In this document: piece after piece, positions 5,769-14,516 of the stretch
Position numbering within the stretch: position 1 is the first letter of the stretch
Layout: the number at the start of each line of letters is the position of its first letter
Origin: Hallerella sp963656065
GTDB lineage: Bacteria; Fibrobacterota; Fibrobacteria; Fibrobacterales; Fibrobacteraceae
Assembly: GCA_963656065.1 (NCBI GenBank)
Contig: CAVKGV010000015.1
Location: 1-45,733 of the forward strand
Direction of reading: 5' to 3'
Length of the DNA: 45,733 nucleotides
Notes under the pieces: generated by a model
What the model saw: the letters and a program-made list of their open reading frames with translations, nothing else
Told to the model about the DNA's origin: nothing
The model's database searches: none
Translations under genes and position numbers: made by a program

Positions 5769-8669
5769 GTGAAAGCCAATGCGGAACAGATGCGCGTCAT
5801 CGAGACTACGGAGTCTCCGTTGCTCGTGATTGCGGGTCCGGGAGCGGGCAAGACAAAGACCCTTGTCGATAGGCTTTGTCACTTGGTTTACGATTTGAAC
5901 GTCCCTCCCGAAAACATCCTGGTGGGGACCTTTACCGAAAAGGCGGCGCGGGAGCTGCTTTCTCGAATTTCGACGGCTTCGGCTGCCTACGAGGTTCAAA
6001 AGAACATCGCCGAGATTCGTGTGGGGACGCTCCATTCCCTCTTTCTGGATTTCTTGGAAGAGTATGCGGATAGGACCGACCTCAAACGCGGCTATCGGAT
6101 TCTCGATGAATTCGAACAATGCTATCTGTTCTATGAAAATGCCCGGCGCTTCAACGAAATCGAAAATGTCACGGCGATTTTGGGAAAGAACTGGAAATCG
6201 GCATACGGCTGGAATGCGGCGAAAAAGCTTGCGGGGCTGGTGAACAAGGTCGCCGAAGAAAATTTGGACATCGAAAAACTGGAGCGTTACAGAAAGTCGG
6301 AAAAGTTACCGGTTCTCGCCGCCGTCGTCAAGCTCTACCGGGAAATTCTTGCGGAAGAAAATGCGCTGGATTTTTCCCTGATCCAGACGAAAATGTGGGA
6401 ACTTCTGGAAAACAAGGATGTCTTGAAAGACATCCGGTCGAAAGTCCGCTACATCATGGTCGATGAATACCAGGACACGAACCGCATCCAGGAAGCGATT
6501 CTTCTGAAAATGGCGGCTCCGGCAAACCGCATCTGCATCGTAGGCGATGACGACCAGGCGCTCTACCGTTTTCGCGGAGCGACCGTCGAAAACATCTTGC
6601 GGTTCGAGAAAAACTTTCCGAAGTGGGGACGCGGCAAGTGCGAAAAAATCGAACTGGATAAAAATTACCGTTCGCATCCGGACATCATCAATTTCTATAA
6701 CAAGTGGATGGAAAACCTTTGGGTTGAAAAGTGGGGAAGATTCCGCCATGCGAAGGTGATTCAAAATGCGGGCAGGCAGACAAGGGAAAATGCAAAATAT
6801 CCGGGCGTTGTCCGTTGCATGGGAAAAGACAATAGAACCTGGTGCAAAAATTTTTACGATTTTGTCTGCAGGCTCAAAAAGAACGGCTCCTTGAAGGATT
6901 ACAACCAGATTGCCGTTCTGTCAAATTCTGTCAAGAACGAAAAGATCGTCGAGTTTTCCGCTTACCTGGAAGAAAAGGGAATTCCTGTCTTTTCGCCGCG
7001 TTCCGATCGTTTTTTTGAACGCGAGGAGATCCAGCTTTCCTTGGGGGCATTGATTTTCCTCTTTCCGAATCTGGAAAAAAAAATTTTGGCAGAAGGGCGA
7101 AATGCGGATTATCTGGAAGAAATCTGGGCGTATTACGACCTTTGCCTGGACGTTTTTACCGGGGAACTGCGCAGTGATCCGGCGAAGCACAAGGCGTTGC
7201 GGGAGTGGGTCGTTAAAAAGGCGCAGGAAATCGCCAAGGCTTCGCGCAATACGGATTACACCTTCGCGAACCTTTTTTACGAGATGCTGCAGTTTCCGAT
7301 GTTCTCGGAATTTCTGTCGGCGGAACTCGATGGAGGCGTAGCGGATTTGCGCCCGACATACAATCTGGCCTTGTTCAGCAAACTGCTCTGCCGTTTTGAA
7401 AGCATGAACGGCGTGGTAGCGATTGTGGCGAACAAGGAAAAACGCAAAAAAATTTTGCGAAAACTTTTCAATGAATACTTCAAGTTTTTGAAAGATGGCG
7501 GCATCGGCGAATACGAGGTCTTCGACATGGTAACGCCTCCGGGATGCATCAGCATCATGACGATTCACCAGAGCAAGGGCCTGGAATTCCCGGTCACGTG
7601 CGTCGATTCGCTCGATTCGGTTCCGCGAAAAAACTTTGACGATATCGACTTGGAAATTGCCGAATATTATCACGGGAAGGAGTCGTGGGAGCCTCTTGAC
7701 CGCATCAAGTATTTTGACTTTTGGCGGCTTTACTACACCGCATTCAGCCGGGCGAAAAATCTGCTCGTGCTGACAGGTGTCGAAGACAAAAAATCGCCGT
7801 CGAGGTATTTCGATTACGTCTATTGCGACATTCCTGACTGCTCGGCGCTCTTTGAAAAAGGCGCGACAAAGCCCGATATCGATGACGTCAAGGAAAGCGG
7901 AGTGAAGCATCGCTATTCCTTTACAAGCCATATCCTGCTTTACGAGAACTGCCCCTTGCAATACAAATTTTATCGGGAATTTGAATTTTCACCGGTGCGG
8001 ACGAACGCGATTCTCTTCGGAACGCTGGTGCACCAGACGATCGAAGATGTGCACAGGGAGGTGCTCGCCGGGAAAGCGGAAAACGTGACGCGGCAAAACA
8101 TGGAATCCTGGATTCGGAAAAACTATGCGCAGCTTTCTAAGGAACTGGGCGTTTATCTGCGGGAAAGTTCTTTAAAGTCCGTTTTGAAACATGTGGAAAA
8201 TTACGTGGACTATGCGGGCAAGGACTGGAGCCGTATCCGGGAGGCCGAAGTGCCGCTTTCGCTCCTCGAGGACGACTACATCCTGGAAGGGCGCGTCGAT
8301 TTGATCCGCGGGCAAGACGAAACCTTGGAAATTCTCGATTTCAAGACGGACAAAAAGCCCGATGTCAATTGCGAAAAGGACCGGGAAAAGCTTATGCGTT
8401 ACAAACGCCAACTCGAAATCTACGCCCACCTTGTCGAGAAAAAATATGGAAGGCCTGTGAGCAAAATGCACCTGTTCTACACGGGAACGGAAGAGGGGAG
8501 TCCCTTTGTGAGCTATGACTTTAATGCGGCTGCCGTTGACGAGACGATTGCCGCGATTGACTCTGTCGTAGAAAAGATCGAGCGGAAAAGTTTTACGCAG
8601 AGCGGGAAATGCGCCCCCGCGCAATGCGCCGAGTGCGACTTTAAATTCTATTGCGGAAAAAACATCTAA
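5769..8669 (+). CDS. UvrD/Rep-type helicase fused to a Fe-S RecB-family nuclease
   Basis: A 966-residue superfamily 1A DNA helicase with a C-terminal PD-(D/E)XK nuclease. Helicase motifs in order: Walker A AGPGAGKT (22-29), GTFTEKAA, Walker B VDEYQDTN (about 231-238), VGDDDQALYRFRGA, DKNYRSHPDI, MTIHQSKGLEFP and YTAFSRAKN. The nuclease has GRVDLI (about 841) and the catalytic ILDFKTDK (about 855), then QLEIYAHL. Cys about 728 together with C948, C953, C956 and C962 reproduces the C...C-x2-C-x5-C pattern of AddB/Cas4-type 4Fe-4S nucleases. The start is GTG at 5769 with GGGAGG six bases upstream. It lies directly ahead of a type III restriction-modification pair, so a defence role, such as processing foreign DNA ends, is likely but inferred; a general repair role remains possible. 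Confidence 0.88.
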   Translation: MKANAEQMRVIETTESPLLVIAGPGAGKTKTLVDRLCHLVYDLNVPPENILVGTFTEKAARELLSRISTASAAYEVQKNIAEIRVGTLHSLFLDFLEEYADRTDLKRGYRILDEFEQCYLFYENARRFNEIENVTAILGKNWKSAYGWNAAKKLAGLVNKVAEENLDIEKLERYRKSEKLPVLAAVVKLYREILAEENALDFSLIQTKMWELLENKDVLKDIRSKVRYIMVDEYQDTNRIQEAILLKMAAPANRICIVGDDDQALYRFRGATVENILRFEKNFPKWGRGKCEKIELDKNYRSHPDIINFYNKWMENLWVEKWGRFRHAKVIQNAGRQTRENAKYPGVVRCMGKDNRTWCKNFYDFVCRLKKNGSLKDYNQIAVLSNSVKNEKIVEFSAYLEEKGIPVFSPRSDRFFEREEIQLSLGALIFLFPNLEKKILAEGRNADYLEEIWAYYDLCLDVFTGELRSDPAKHKALREWVVKKAQEIAKASRNTDYTFANLFYEMLQFPMFSEFLSAELDGGVADLRPTYNLALFSKLLCRFESMNGVVAIVANKEKRKKILRKLFNEYFKFLKDGGIGEYEVFDMVTPPGCISIMTIHQSKGLEFPVTCVDSLDSVPRKNFDDIDLEIAEYYHGKESWEPLDRIKYFDFWRLYYTAFSRAKNLLVLTGVEDKKSPSRYFDYVYCDIPDCSALFEKGATKPDIDDVKESGVKHRYSFTSHILLYENCPLQYKFYREFEFSPVRTNAILFGTLVHQTIEDVHREVLAGKAENVTRQNMESWIRKNYAQLSKELGVYLRESSLKSVLKHVENYVDYAGKDWSRIREAEVPLSLLEDDYILEGRVDLIRGQDETLEILDFKTDKKPDVNCEKDREKLMRYKRQLEIYAHLVEKKYGRPVSKMHLFYTGTEEGSPFVSYDFNAAAVDETIAAIDSVVEKIERKSFTQSGKCAPAQCAECDFKFYCGKNI

Positions 8670-8670
8670 A

Positions 8671-8743
8671 ACGGTGATTGAGCTTGTTGCATGAAACTAC
8701 TGAACAAAATACAAATCGGTGATTGAGCCTGTCGAAATCACCG
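8671..8743. repeat. REP-like palindrome with a degenerate half-copy
   Basis: CGGTGATT...AATCACCG (8717-8743) is a perfect eight-base inverted repeat around the core GAGCCTGTCGA, which resembles the widespread TTCGACAGGCTCA type of extragenic palindrome. The same left half (CGGTGATTGAGC) also occurs at about 8672. The element sits in the 90-base gap between the helicase and mod genes and could stabilise or terminate the helicase transcript; no T run follows. Confidence 0.6.
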
Positions 8744-8759
8744 GCAAAACGAGGAAAAC

Positions 8760-10556
8760 ATGACTGACCAGAAAGAACTTTTTGAATTCAACTACGAGCC
8801 GATTCGCGGCTACCCGGAACTGCGCTGGACGGGAAAACGCCCCTTTACCGGCACGCCCTATTACCCGGCGCAGCTGAAGGAAAGCTATGGCGACGATGTG
8901 GACGGCTGGCGGAACAAAATCTACTGGGGAGACAACCTGCAGGTGATGAGCCACCTTCTCAAAAACTTCCGGGGCAAGGTGAACCTGATTTATATCGACC
9001 CGCCGTTCGATTCCAAGGCGGACTACAAAAAGAAAATTGAGCTGCGCAGAAAAAGCGCGGAGACAGACAGCACCACGTTTGAGGAAAAGCAGTACGGCGA
9101 CATCTGGACAAACGATGAATACTTGCAGTTCATGTATGAGCGCCTGATTCTGTGCCGGGAGCTGCTGGCGGACAACGGAAGCATTTATCTGCACTGCGAC
9201 TGGCATAAGAGCCATTATCTGCGGAATATTATGGATGAAGTTTTTGGAGGAGAATGCATAAGAAATGAAATAATTTGGTGCTATAAAACTTCTTTACGTG
9301 CATCAGAAAAAGCGTATGGGCATGACCATGATACGATTCTTTTTTATGCAAAAAGTTCTAGAAATATAATTCATCCTGATAAAAAAGATTTTCCATCGAG
9401 TGAAAGCACAATAAAACGTTGGGGAAAATATGCTGACGAAAATGGCTTTGTAAGCAATAAACATTTTGCGGGAAGCGCAAGCACAATAATCAATACAGAA
9501 GATGAAACGAAAGGTTTTAACATATACTATGGTATTCCCCGTGATTGGTGGGAAATTTCAAGCAACGTTGCAAAAGGAAATACTGCAGAAGTTGACGCAG
9601 GAAAATACCCTACCCAAAAGCCCGAAGCCCTTCTCGAACGCATCATCAAAGCCTCTTCCAATCCCGGCGACCTCGTGTTCGACTGCTTTATGGGGAGCGG
9701 CACCACGCAGGCGGTCGCCATGAAGCTCGACAGACGCTTTATCGGCGCGGACATCAATCTGGGCGCAATCCAGACCACCACAAAAAGGCTTTTAAAAGTA
9801 GCGGAAGATTTAGGCGGGCAGCTACAGACAGAAAATCAATTCTACACAGGCTTTGAAGTCTATAACGTAAACGACTACGAATTCTTCCGCAACGAGCTGG
9901 AGGCAAAACGCCTTATCTGCGAGGCGATGGGCATGGAGCAGCTCACCGACAGCAATGTCTATGACGCGCTGCTCGACGGCCGCAAGGTCTGCATTCTCGG
10001 AATCAACCGGATTGCCACCGCAAGCGAATTTGCCAGGCTGCTTTCCAACGTGGATATTTCCGTGTGGCAGGAACGTCAAAAGGAAAATCCCGCAAAGCCC
10101 GTCGAAGCGATAACTTTTGTGTGCATGGGGCACGACCCGAATCTAAAGGCGCAGTTTGAAGAAGAAGTGGACAAGATGGGATTCAAAGTGGATTTGGAAA
10201 TCATCGACCTCTTGCGAGACAAAAAGGATTTGCGCTTCAAGCGCGACAGCGACGCAAAAGTTGCCATCAAGGGAAACAGACTCGTCATCGAAAACTTTTT
10301 CCCGATGAACCTGCTTCAAAAGCTCAGCATCGAAAAGACCGACGTGAGCGACTGGAAGGAGCTTGCCGAAAGCGTATTCATCGACTGGAACTACGACGGT
10401 GTCACGTTCAGCCCGTCCCTCACCGACATCCCGGAAAAGAACGCGCTGGTAAAAGGCGAATACGCCATTCCAAAAACAGCCGGCACAATTCACATAAAGA
10501 TTACCGACCTTATCAGCGAGTCCTGGGAAGGCACGGTTCAGGCGGAGGAACAATAA
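8760..10556 (+). CDS. mod: Type III restriction-modification DNA methyltransferase (Mod)
   Basis: A 598-residue beta-class DNA amino-methyltransferase (N6-adenine or N4-cytosine): catalytic motif DPPF (80-83) precedes the SAM motif CFMGSGTT (about 302-309), the order that defines the class. Residues about 160-280 lie between the two and form the target-recognition region. The N-terminal YWGDNLQVM segment and the long C-terminal part are typical of type III Mod. The subunit recognises the site, methylates it and is needed by Res for cleavage. GAGG precedes the ATG, and the TAA overlaps the res ATG by one base (TAATG), showing a coupled operon. The central 360 bases are strikingly AT-rich relative to both sides, a sign of specificity exchange (see separate entry). 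The target sequence cannot be deduced. Confidence 0.93.
   Translation: MTDQKELFEFNYEPIRGYPELRWTGKRPFTGTPYYPAQLKESYGDDVDGWRNKIYWGDNLQVMSHLLKNFRGKVNLIYIDPPFDSKADYKKKIELRRKSAETDSTTFEEKQYGDIWTNDEYLQFMYERLILCRELLADNGSIYLHCDWHKSHYLRNIMDEVFGGECIRNEIIWCYKTSLRASEKAYGHDHDTILFYAKSSRNIIHPDKKDFPSSESTIKRWGKYADENGFVSNKHFAGSASTIINTEDETKGFNIYYGIPRDWWEISSNVAKGNTAEVDAGKYPTQKPEALLERIIKASSNPGDLVFDCFMGSGTTQAVAMKLDRRFIGADINLGAIQTTTKRLLKVAEDLGGQLQTENQFYTGFEVYNVNDYEFFRNELEAKRLICEAMGMEQLTDSNVYDALLDGRKVCILGINRIATASEFARLLSNVDISVWQERQKENPAKPVEAITFVCMGHDPNLKAQFEEEVDKMGFKVDLEIIDLLRDKKDLRFKRDSDAKVAIKGNRLVIENFFPMNLLQKLSIEKTDVSDWKELAESVFIDWNYDGVTFSPSLTDIPEKNALVKGEYAIPKTAGTIHIKITDLISESWEGTVQAEEQ
9241..9600 (+). other. AT-rich mosaic segment: putative exchanged target-recognition domain of mod
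   Basis: By hand count this segment is about 35% GC (127 of 360), while 9121-9180 is 55% and 9661-9720 is 67%. It maps exactly between the DPPF and FMGSGTT motifs, where type III Mod proteins carry their specificity domain. The reading frame stays open. The simplest explanation is replacement of the recognition domain by recombination with a divergent allele. No flanking repeats were noticed. Confidence 0.7.
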
Positions 10557-13306
10557 TGGCGAAATCCAAGAAAAGTTCAATCGATTTTCCGTTCTACCGC
10601 ATCATGTGGCAGTTCTATTCGGCAAACAAAAAGGTAATCAAAAAGTCGTACACGAATCTTACGCGCACAATTCTTGCAAACGCAGAACCGCTCAAGGACA
10701 ATCCGAACGCTTTTTTGCGGAAACCGCAGTACGAGGCGTTTGAAATGTATGTGTTCCTTAAAGAATATCTGGGAAATCCGCGCCTGGCCGACCTGTTCGA
10801 CGACTGGCGCAAAAACCGCATGGTTCAAGGCGCGAATGAAGATGCTTCTGTTCCGTTCACTTTTGACAATTCGCGCTATTACGAAGACAACACTTTGCTA
10901 AGCCAGCTGGATTTGCTGAACCGCGAAACACTTGTTTCATTCTTCGATCAGCTTTCGGATTTGCGGCAGGAATATGCAAATTACATCTTTGCGCTCACCA
11001 TGGGAACAGGAAAGACGATTTTGATGGCTCTGTGCATTTTCTACGAGTTCCTGCTTGCGCATAAATACCCGAAAGATGAGCGTTTCTGCCATAATGCGCT
11101 AGTGCTTGCACCGGATACGACGGTCTTGCAGTCGCTCAAGGAAATCCAGACTTTTGACAAGGCGAAGGTTTTTACCGAAAAATACGCCAATGAACTGAAT
11201 ACAATCATCAAGTTCCATTTTCTTGAAGAGGACGGAGTTGCGCTCAGCACAATGGACGGCTCGGACTTTAATCTGATTATTTCCACGTCTCAAAAAATCA
11301 TCCTAAAGAAAAAACGCAAAGATGATTCGGCTCAGAACCTGCTTTTTAAGGATTCCTGGGAAGACGCTATCCGCGACAATCCGAACGCCGACCTTTATAT
11401 GCTCGACGATGATTCTTCCCTGATGGCGAACCAGCGTTACCAGAAGCTCACCCGCTTAAAGCAGCTTGGAATCTATGTCGATGAGGCGCACCACGCTTTC
11501 GGAAAATCTCTCAAAAACGATATGCTTGACCGCTCAAAGGAAACAAGCTTGCGCCTGACAATTGACGGACTTGTTCAGGAACTGGATGCTGCCGGGACAA
11601 AGGTTGTCGCCTGCTACAACTTTACAGGAACTCCGTATATCGAAAACCGCCTCATGCCCGAAGTTGTCTATGAATACGGCTTAAAGGAGGCGATTGATTC
11701 CGGCTACCTCAAAAAGACTTTTATCGATGACTATGAGAACGTGCAGACGCAGAGCTTTGTGTCTAGTGCGGTGGAAAGTTTTGTAAAGCAGCACCGAAAC
11801 GAAAAAGGAATCTGGAACCGCTACGAAAACATGCTCCCGAAAATGGCTCTTTTCGCCATGACAATCGACGAACTGAACAACGAATTAAAGCCCGCGCTTG
11901 AAAAATCTCTCCAAAAGTTCGACATTTCCGAAGATTCTATTCTTGTGAATGTCGACGATGACAAGCTTACCAAACAGGATGATCTGCGCGAATTTTTGAA
12001 ACTCGATACTGCCGAAAGCAAAAAACAGTTCATTCTTCTTGTGGGCAAGGGAAAAGAAGGCTGGAACTGCCGCTCGCTTTTTGGTGTCGCCTTGTTCCGA
12101 AAACCGAAGAGCACGATTTTTGTCTTGCAGGCCACCATGCGCTGCCTGCGTTCCATCACGGAAACCCAGCAGACCGGGCAGATTTTCTTGAGCACGGAAA
12201 ATCTTGCCATTTTGCAGGAAGAACTGAACAAGAACTTTAAAGTGTGCGTGGAAGACCTGAAAGGTAAGGACAATTCGAACAAGAAAATCCGGCATATCTA
12301 TGTGCGGGAAAAAGTTCCGGTCAGAATGGTTGAGCAGACTTACGAATATAAAATCACGGAACAGAAACCGGGCGAGTTTACGCTTTTCGGAAACGGCAGC
12401 GGCTTTGACTTTGAAAAGTATCGTCGCACAAAAAGCACGCATTCGCTTGCGAACATTGATTCCGCGTCAATCCGCCGAGAAGTCGCGTCAAGCGATGAAC
12501 GAACTTTTACCGCATATTCCCTTGTCGCGGAACTTTCGCTTTATCTTACCCAGCATGAGACAGACAAGGAAACCGGGGCAAAAACAAGGCGATGGTCTCC
12601 TGTGGAAATTCAAAATCTGCTTGATCGCTCTACTGACGGAATGGACGCCATCCTTGAAAAAGTGAATTATTCAAATGAAATTCTTTATGACTGGGTTGTT
12701 CCTCAGTTGTTCAGTCAGATTTACAAAATCAGCTACGAAAAAGGCGACAAAAAGGAAGTCGTCAAATGGCTTACCAAAGAGCCTCCAAAAAATCCAGACG
12801 GAACGGACGGCTGCTATAACTTGAACTTTGACGATGAACTGTTTGTGGAAGAAAGCGACGCAAAATTCCGCGAATACAGCCAAAGCTCCAAAACGCCGAC
12901 CGCAAAGAAAAGTTTCAACCTTTCCGGCTACGGTTTTGATTCAAACTCCGAAAAAGATTTCTTTGTGCGGAATCTTTTTGGTAACGCGGACATAAGGCAC
13001 ATCTGGTTTACAGGAATGCTCACCAACGGCCAGAGCGATTTTTACGTCCACTATATCGACCCGGAACTGCACACGCTCCGTTCCTATTACCCGGATTTTC
13101 TTGTGGAACTGAACGACGGCAAATATTACATCGTGGAAATCAAGGGACGGCATTTGGTGAACGATTCTTCTACCCGGGCGAAAGCGGAATATGCAAAACA
13201 GATGGCGAGCCAAAGCGAAATGGAATATGTCTTTATACCCGATGACTTGGCGGATATCATCTTGCAGGAATTTATCCAGAATACCGTCATCGCGAATTTC
13301 GCTTAA
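10556..13306 (+). CDS. res: Type III restriction enzyme subunit Res
   Basis: A 916-residue superfamily 2 ATPase with endonuclease, the partner of Mod. It has a Walker A variant MGTGKT (about 149-154), the DEAH-type box VDEAHHAFG (about 307-315), the motif III-like NFTGTPY, a C-terminal helicase half with GKGKEGWNCRSLFG and QATMRCLR, and a PD-(D/E)XK nuclease near the end: PDFLVEL (about 845) followed by IVEIKGRH (about 860). Type III Res uses ATP to communicate along DNA between two Mod-bound sites, then cuts to one side. Start and mod stop overlap by one base. Several stretches, for example around 12661-12720, are clearly lower in GC than the housekeeping genes, which fits horizontal acquisition. 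The protein looks full length. Confidence 0.92.
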   Translation: MAKSKKSSIDFPFYRIMWQFYSANKKVIKKSYTNLTRTILANAEPLKDNPNAFLRKPQYEAFEMYVFLKEYLGNPRLADLFDDWRKNRMVQGANEDASVPFTFDNSRYYEDNTLLSQLDLLNRETLVSFFDQLSDLRQEYANYIFALTMGTGKTILMALCIFYEFLLAHKYPKDERFCHNALVLAPDTTVLQSLKEIQTFDKAKVFTEKYANELNTIIKFHFLEEDGVALSTMDGSDFNLIISTSQKIILKKKRKDDSAQNLLFKDSWEDAIRDNPNADLYMLDDDSSLMANQRYQKLTRLKQLGIYVDEAHHAFGKSLKNDMLDRSKETSLRLTIDGLVQELDAAGTKVVACYNFTGTPYIENRLMPEVVYEYGLKEAIDSGYLKKTFIDDYENVQTQSFVSSAVESFVKQHRNEKGIWNRYENMLPKMALFAMTIDELNNELKPALEKSLQKFDISEDSILVNVDDDKLTKQDDLREFLKLDTAESKKQFILLVGKGKEGWNCRSLFGVALFRKPKSTIFVLQATMRCLRSITETQQTGQIFLSTENLAILQEELNKNFKVCVEDLKGKDNSNKKIRHIYVREKVPVRMVEQTYEYKITEQKPGEFTLFGNGSGFDFEKYRRTKSTHSLANIDSASIRREVASSDERTFTAYSLVAELSLYLTQHETDKETGAKTRRWSPVEIQNLLDRSTDGMDAILEKVNYSNEILYDWVVPQLFSQIYKISYEKGDKKEVVKWLTKEPPKNPDGTDGCYNLNFDDELFVEESDAKFREYSQSSKTPTAKKSFNLSGYGFDSNSEKDFFVRNLFGNADIRHIWFTGMLTNGQSDFYVHYIDPELHTLRSYYPDFLVELNDGKYYIVEIKGRHLVNDSSTRAKAEYAKQMASQSEMEYVFIPDDLADIILQEFIQNTVIANFA

Positions 13307-13374
13307 ATAAAACCAAACCTCCTGTCCCGAAAAGGAAAATGAGTTCCGCGCGGACCTTTGCTATATTCCTTAAT

Positions 13375-13666
13375 ATGTCGTTTCTTAAATATTTCCTCGC
13401 CGTTTCATTCTTTTCGGTTTTCGTGTTTGCGCACGGTGCTGCTTCTCTCGTGGGAAAAAGCAGCCGGGAAAAAATTACACCTATTCGTCGTCGTTAAAGT
13501 TCCAGTTCATGAACGATTGTTCGGAAAACGCCAATCGGGAAGTCTGGTGGCGACAATCAAGAAAGAATACTCCTTGAAATCTTTCGCAAAAGCTGTTCTC
13601 AATTCCCAAGAAAGCGTAGCGGCCATGCTGATGGTGGGTTCCCTGAAATGTCTGGAATCCAAGTAA
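13375..13666 (+). pseudogene. Decayed small exported protein
   Basis: From ATG 13375 the frame gives a clear signal peptide (MSFLKYFLAV, then a hydrophobic run ending FAHGA) but stops after 40 codons at 13497. If one base is gained at the A run in GGGAAAAAATT (about 13470), the frame continues with protein-like sequence (KNYTYSSSLKFQFMNDCSEN) to about 13575. A further shift near 13560 joins IKKEYSLKSFAKAVL and LMVGSLKCLESK, ending at 13666. The pieces together would make about 97 residues, so this is probably a small secreted protein broken by two frameshifts. Alternatives are a real 40-residue peptide or sequence errors in homopolymers. The start sits seven bases after TATATT without a ribosome-binding site. 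Confidence 0.35.
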
Positions 13667-13705
13667 TTTTTCTTTGAAAATTTTTCGCTGAAAAGCTTCT
13701 CGGAT

Positions 13706-13742
13706 AAAAAAAACTCCCTCCCGAAATCCGGGAAAGGAGTTT
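13706..13742 (-). terminator. Intrinsic terminator of the trpBA operon
   Basis: On the minus strand AAACTCC pairs with GGAGTTT, with an inner TCCCG/CGGGA stem, followed by an unbroken T run (complement of 13706-13713). It lies about 20 bases after the trpA stop. Confidence 0.85.
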
Positions 13743-13763
13743 CGCTTCATTTGTGTGTAAGCT

Positions 13764-14516
13764 TTACAGTCCGCAGAGTTCCCGGGCTTTCGCTTCGACG
13801 GCTTCGGCGAGGGCTTTTTTGTCGGCTGCATATTTTTCGATGAGACGGACAAATACGGAGCCTGCGACAACTCCATCGACGGAATCCGCCAGCGCCTTGG
13901 ACTGTTCGCCCGTGGAAATCCCGAATCCGCCGTAAACCTTGGAGCCTCCCGCCTGGACCTTTTTGAGGAAGGCGAGCGTGCCGCTGTCGATGACCGTTTC
14001 CGTTCCCGTGATGCCGACGCGGAGCGACGCGTAGATGTGTGTAAATCCTGCGTGGGCCATTTTCGAAAGCCGTTCCTCGCTCATGCTCGGGCTTGCGACC
14101 GGGATGTTTTCCATGCCAAATTTTTTGCAGGCGAGAGTCAGTCCTTCGTCGCAGTCGAAAGGCAGGTCGGGGATTATCATGCCGCGGACGCCCGCTTCGC
14201 TTGCCGCTTTGCAGAAGTTTTCGACGCCGGGCGTATAGACGAGCGATCCGTAGCTCATGAGGTAGATGGTCGTTTGCGGAAAGGCTTCGTGAATTTTCGC
14301 GATAAAGGCGAGCCCGTCCCGGACGCGGTAATTCCTGGAGAGAACTTCGGTCGAGGCTTTTTGGATGGCGGGACCGTCCGCCGAGGGGTCGCTGAAAGCG
14401 AGCTGGATTTCGAGAATGTCCGCTCCGCCCTTGACCATGGCGGATGCCGCGGCAAACGAAAGTTCGTCTGTCGGGTAGCCTGCGACGAGATGGCTCATCA
14501 GCTTGATCTTTTCCAT
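13764..14516 (-). CDS. trpA: Tryptophan synthase alpha subunit
   Basis: A 250-residue TIM barrel that cleaves indole-3-glycerol phosphate and passes indole through a tunnel to the beta subunit. Catalytic acids are visible: Glu36 in DILEIQLAFSDP and Asp47 in SADGP; GVRGMIIPDLP and GGFGIST form the phosphate-binding side. It is somewhat shorter than the usual roughly 268 residues. The start at 14516 is fixed by the one-base overlap with the trpB stop (TAATG); a longer open frame to 14600 is antisense noise. Cotranscribed with trpB under the attenuator at 15803-15920. No other trp genes are in the window. Confidence 0.95.
   Translation of the reverse strand: MEKIKLMSHLVAGYPTDELSFAAASAMVKGGADILEIQLAFSDPSADGPAIQKASTEVLSRNYRVRDGLAFIAKIHEAFPQTTIYLMSYGSLVYTPGVENFCKAASEAGVRGMIIPDLPFDCDEGLTLACKKFGMENIPVASPSMSEERLSKMAHAGFTHIYASLRVGITGTETVIDSGTLAFLKKVQAGGSKVYGGFGISTGEQSKALADSVDGVVAGSVFVRLIEKYAADKKALAEAVEAKARELCGL

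Larger units (their letters stand above)
13307..13763. other. Gap between res and trpA with decayed small gene and trp terminator
   Basis: The gap holds a CTATATT -10-like box (13361-13367), a short ORF with a signal peptide (13375-13497), remnants of its reading in other frames up to about 13666, and the terminator of the convergent trp operon (13706-13742). A 102-codon frame at 13358-13666 is also open, but its first half is not protein-like. Nothing else is recognised. Confidence 0.5.

Noticed and set aside
8671..8743. Attachment site or CRISPR remnant from the two CGGTGATTGAGC copies
   Set aside because: Only two imperfect copies, no spacers, no integrase; the palindrome fits a REP-like element.
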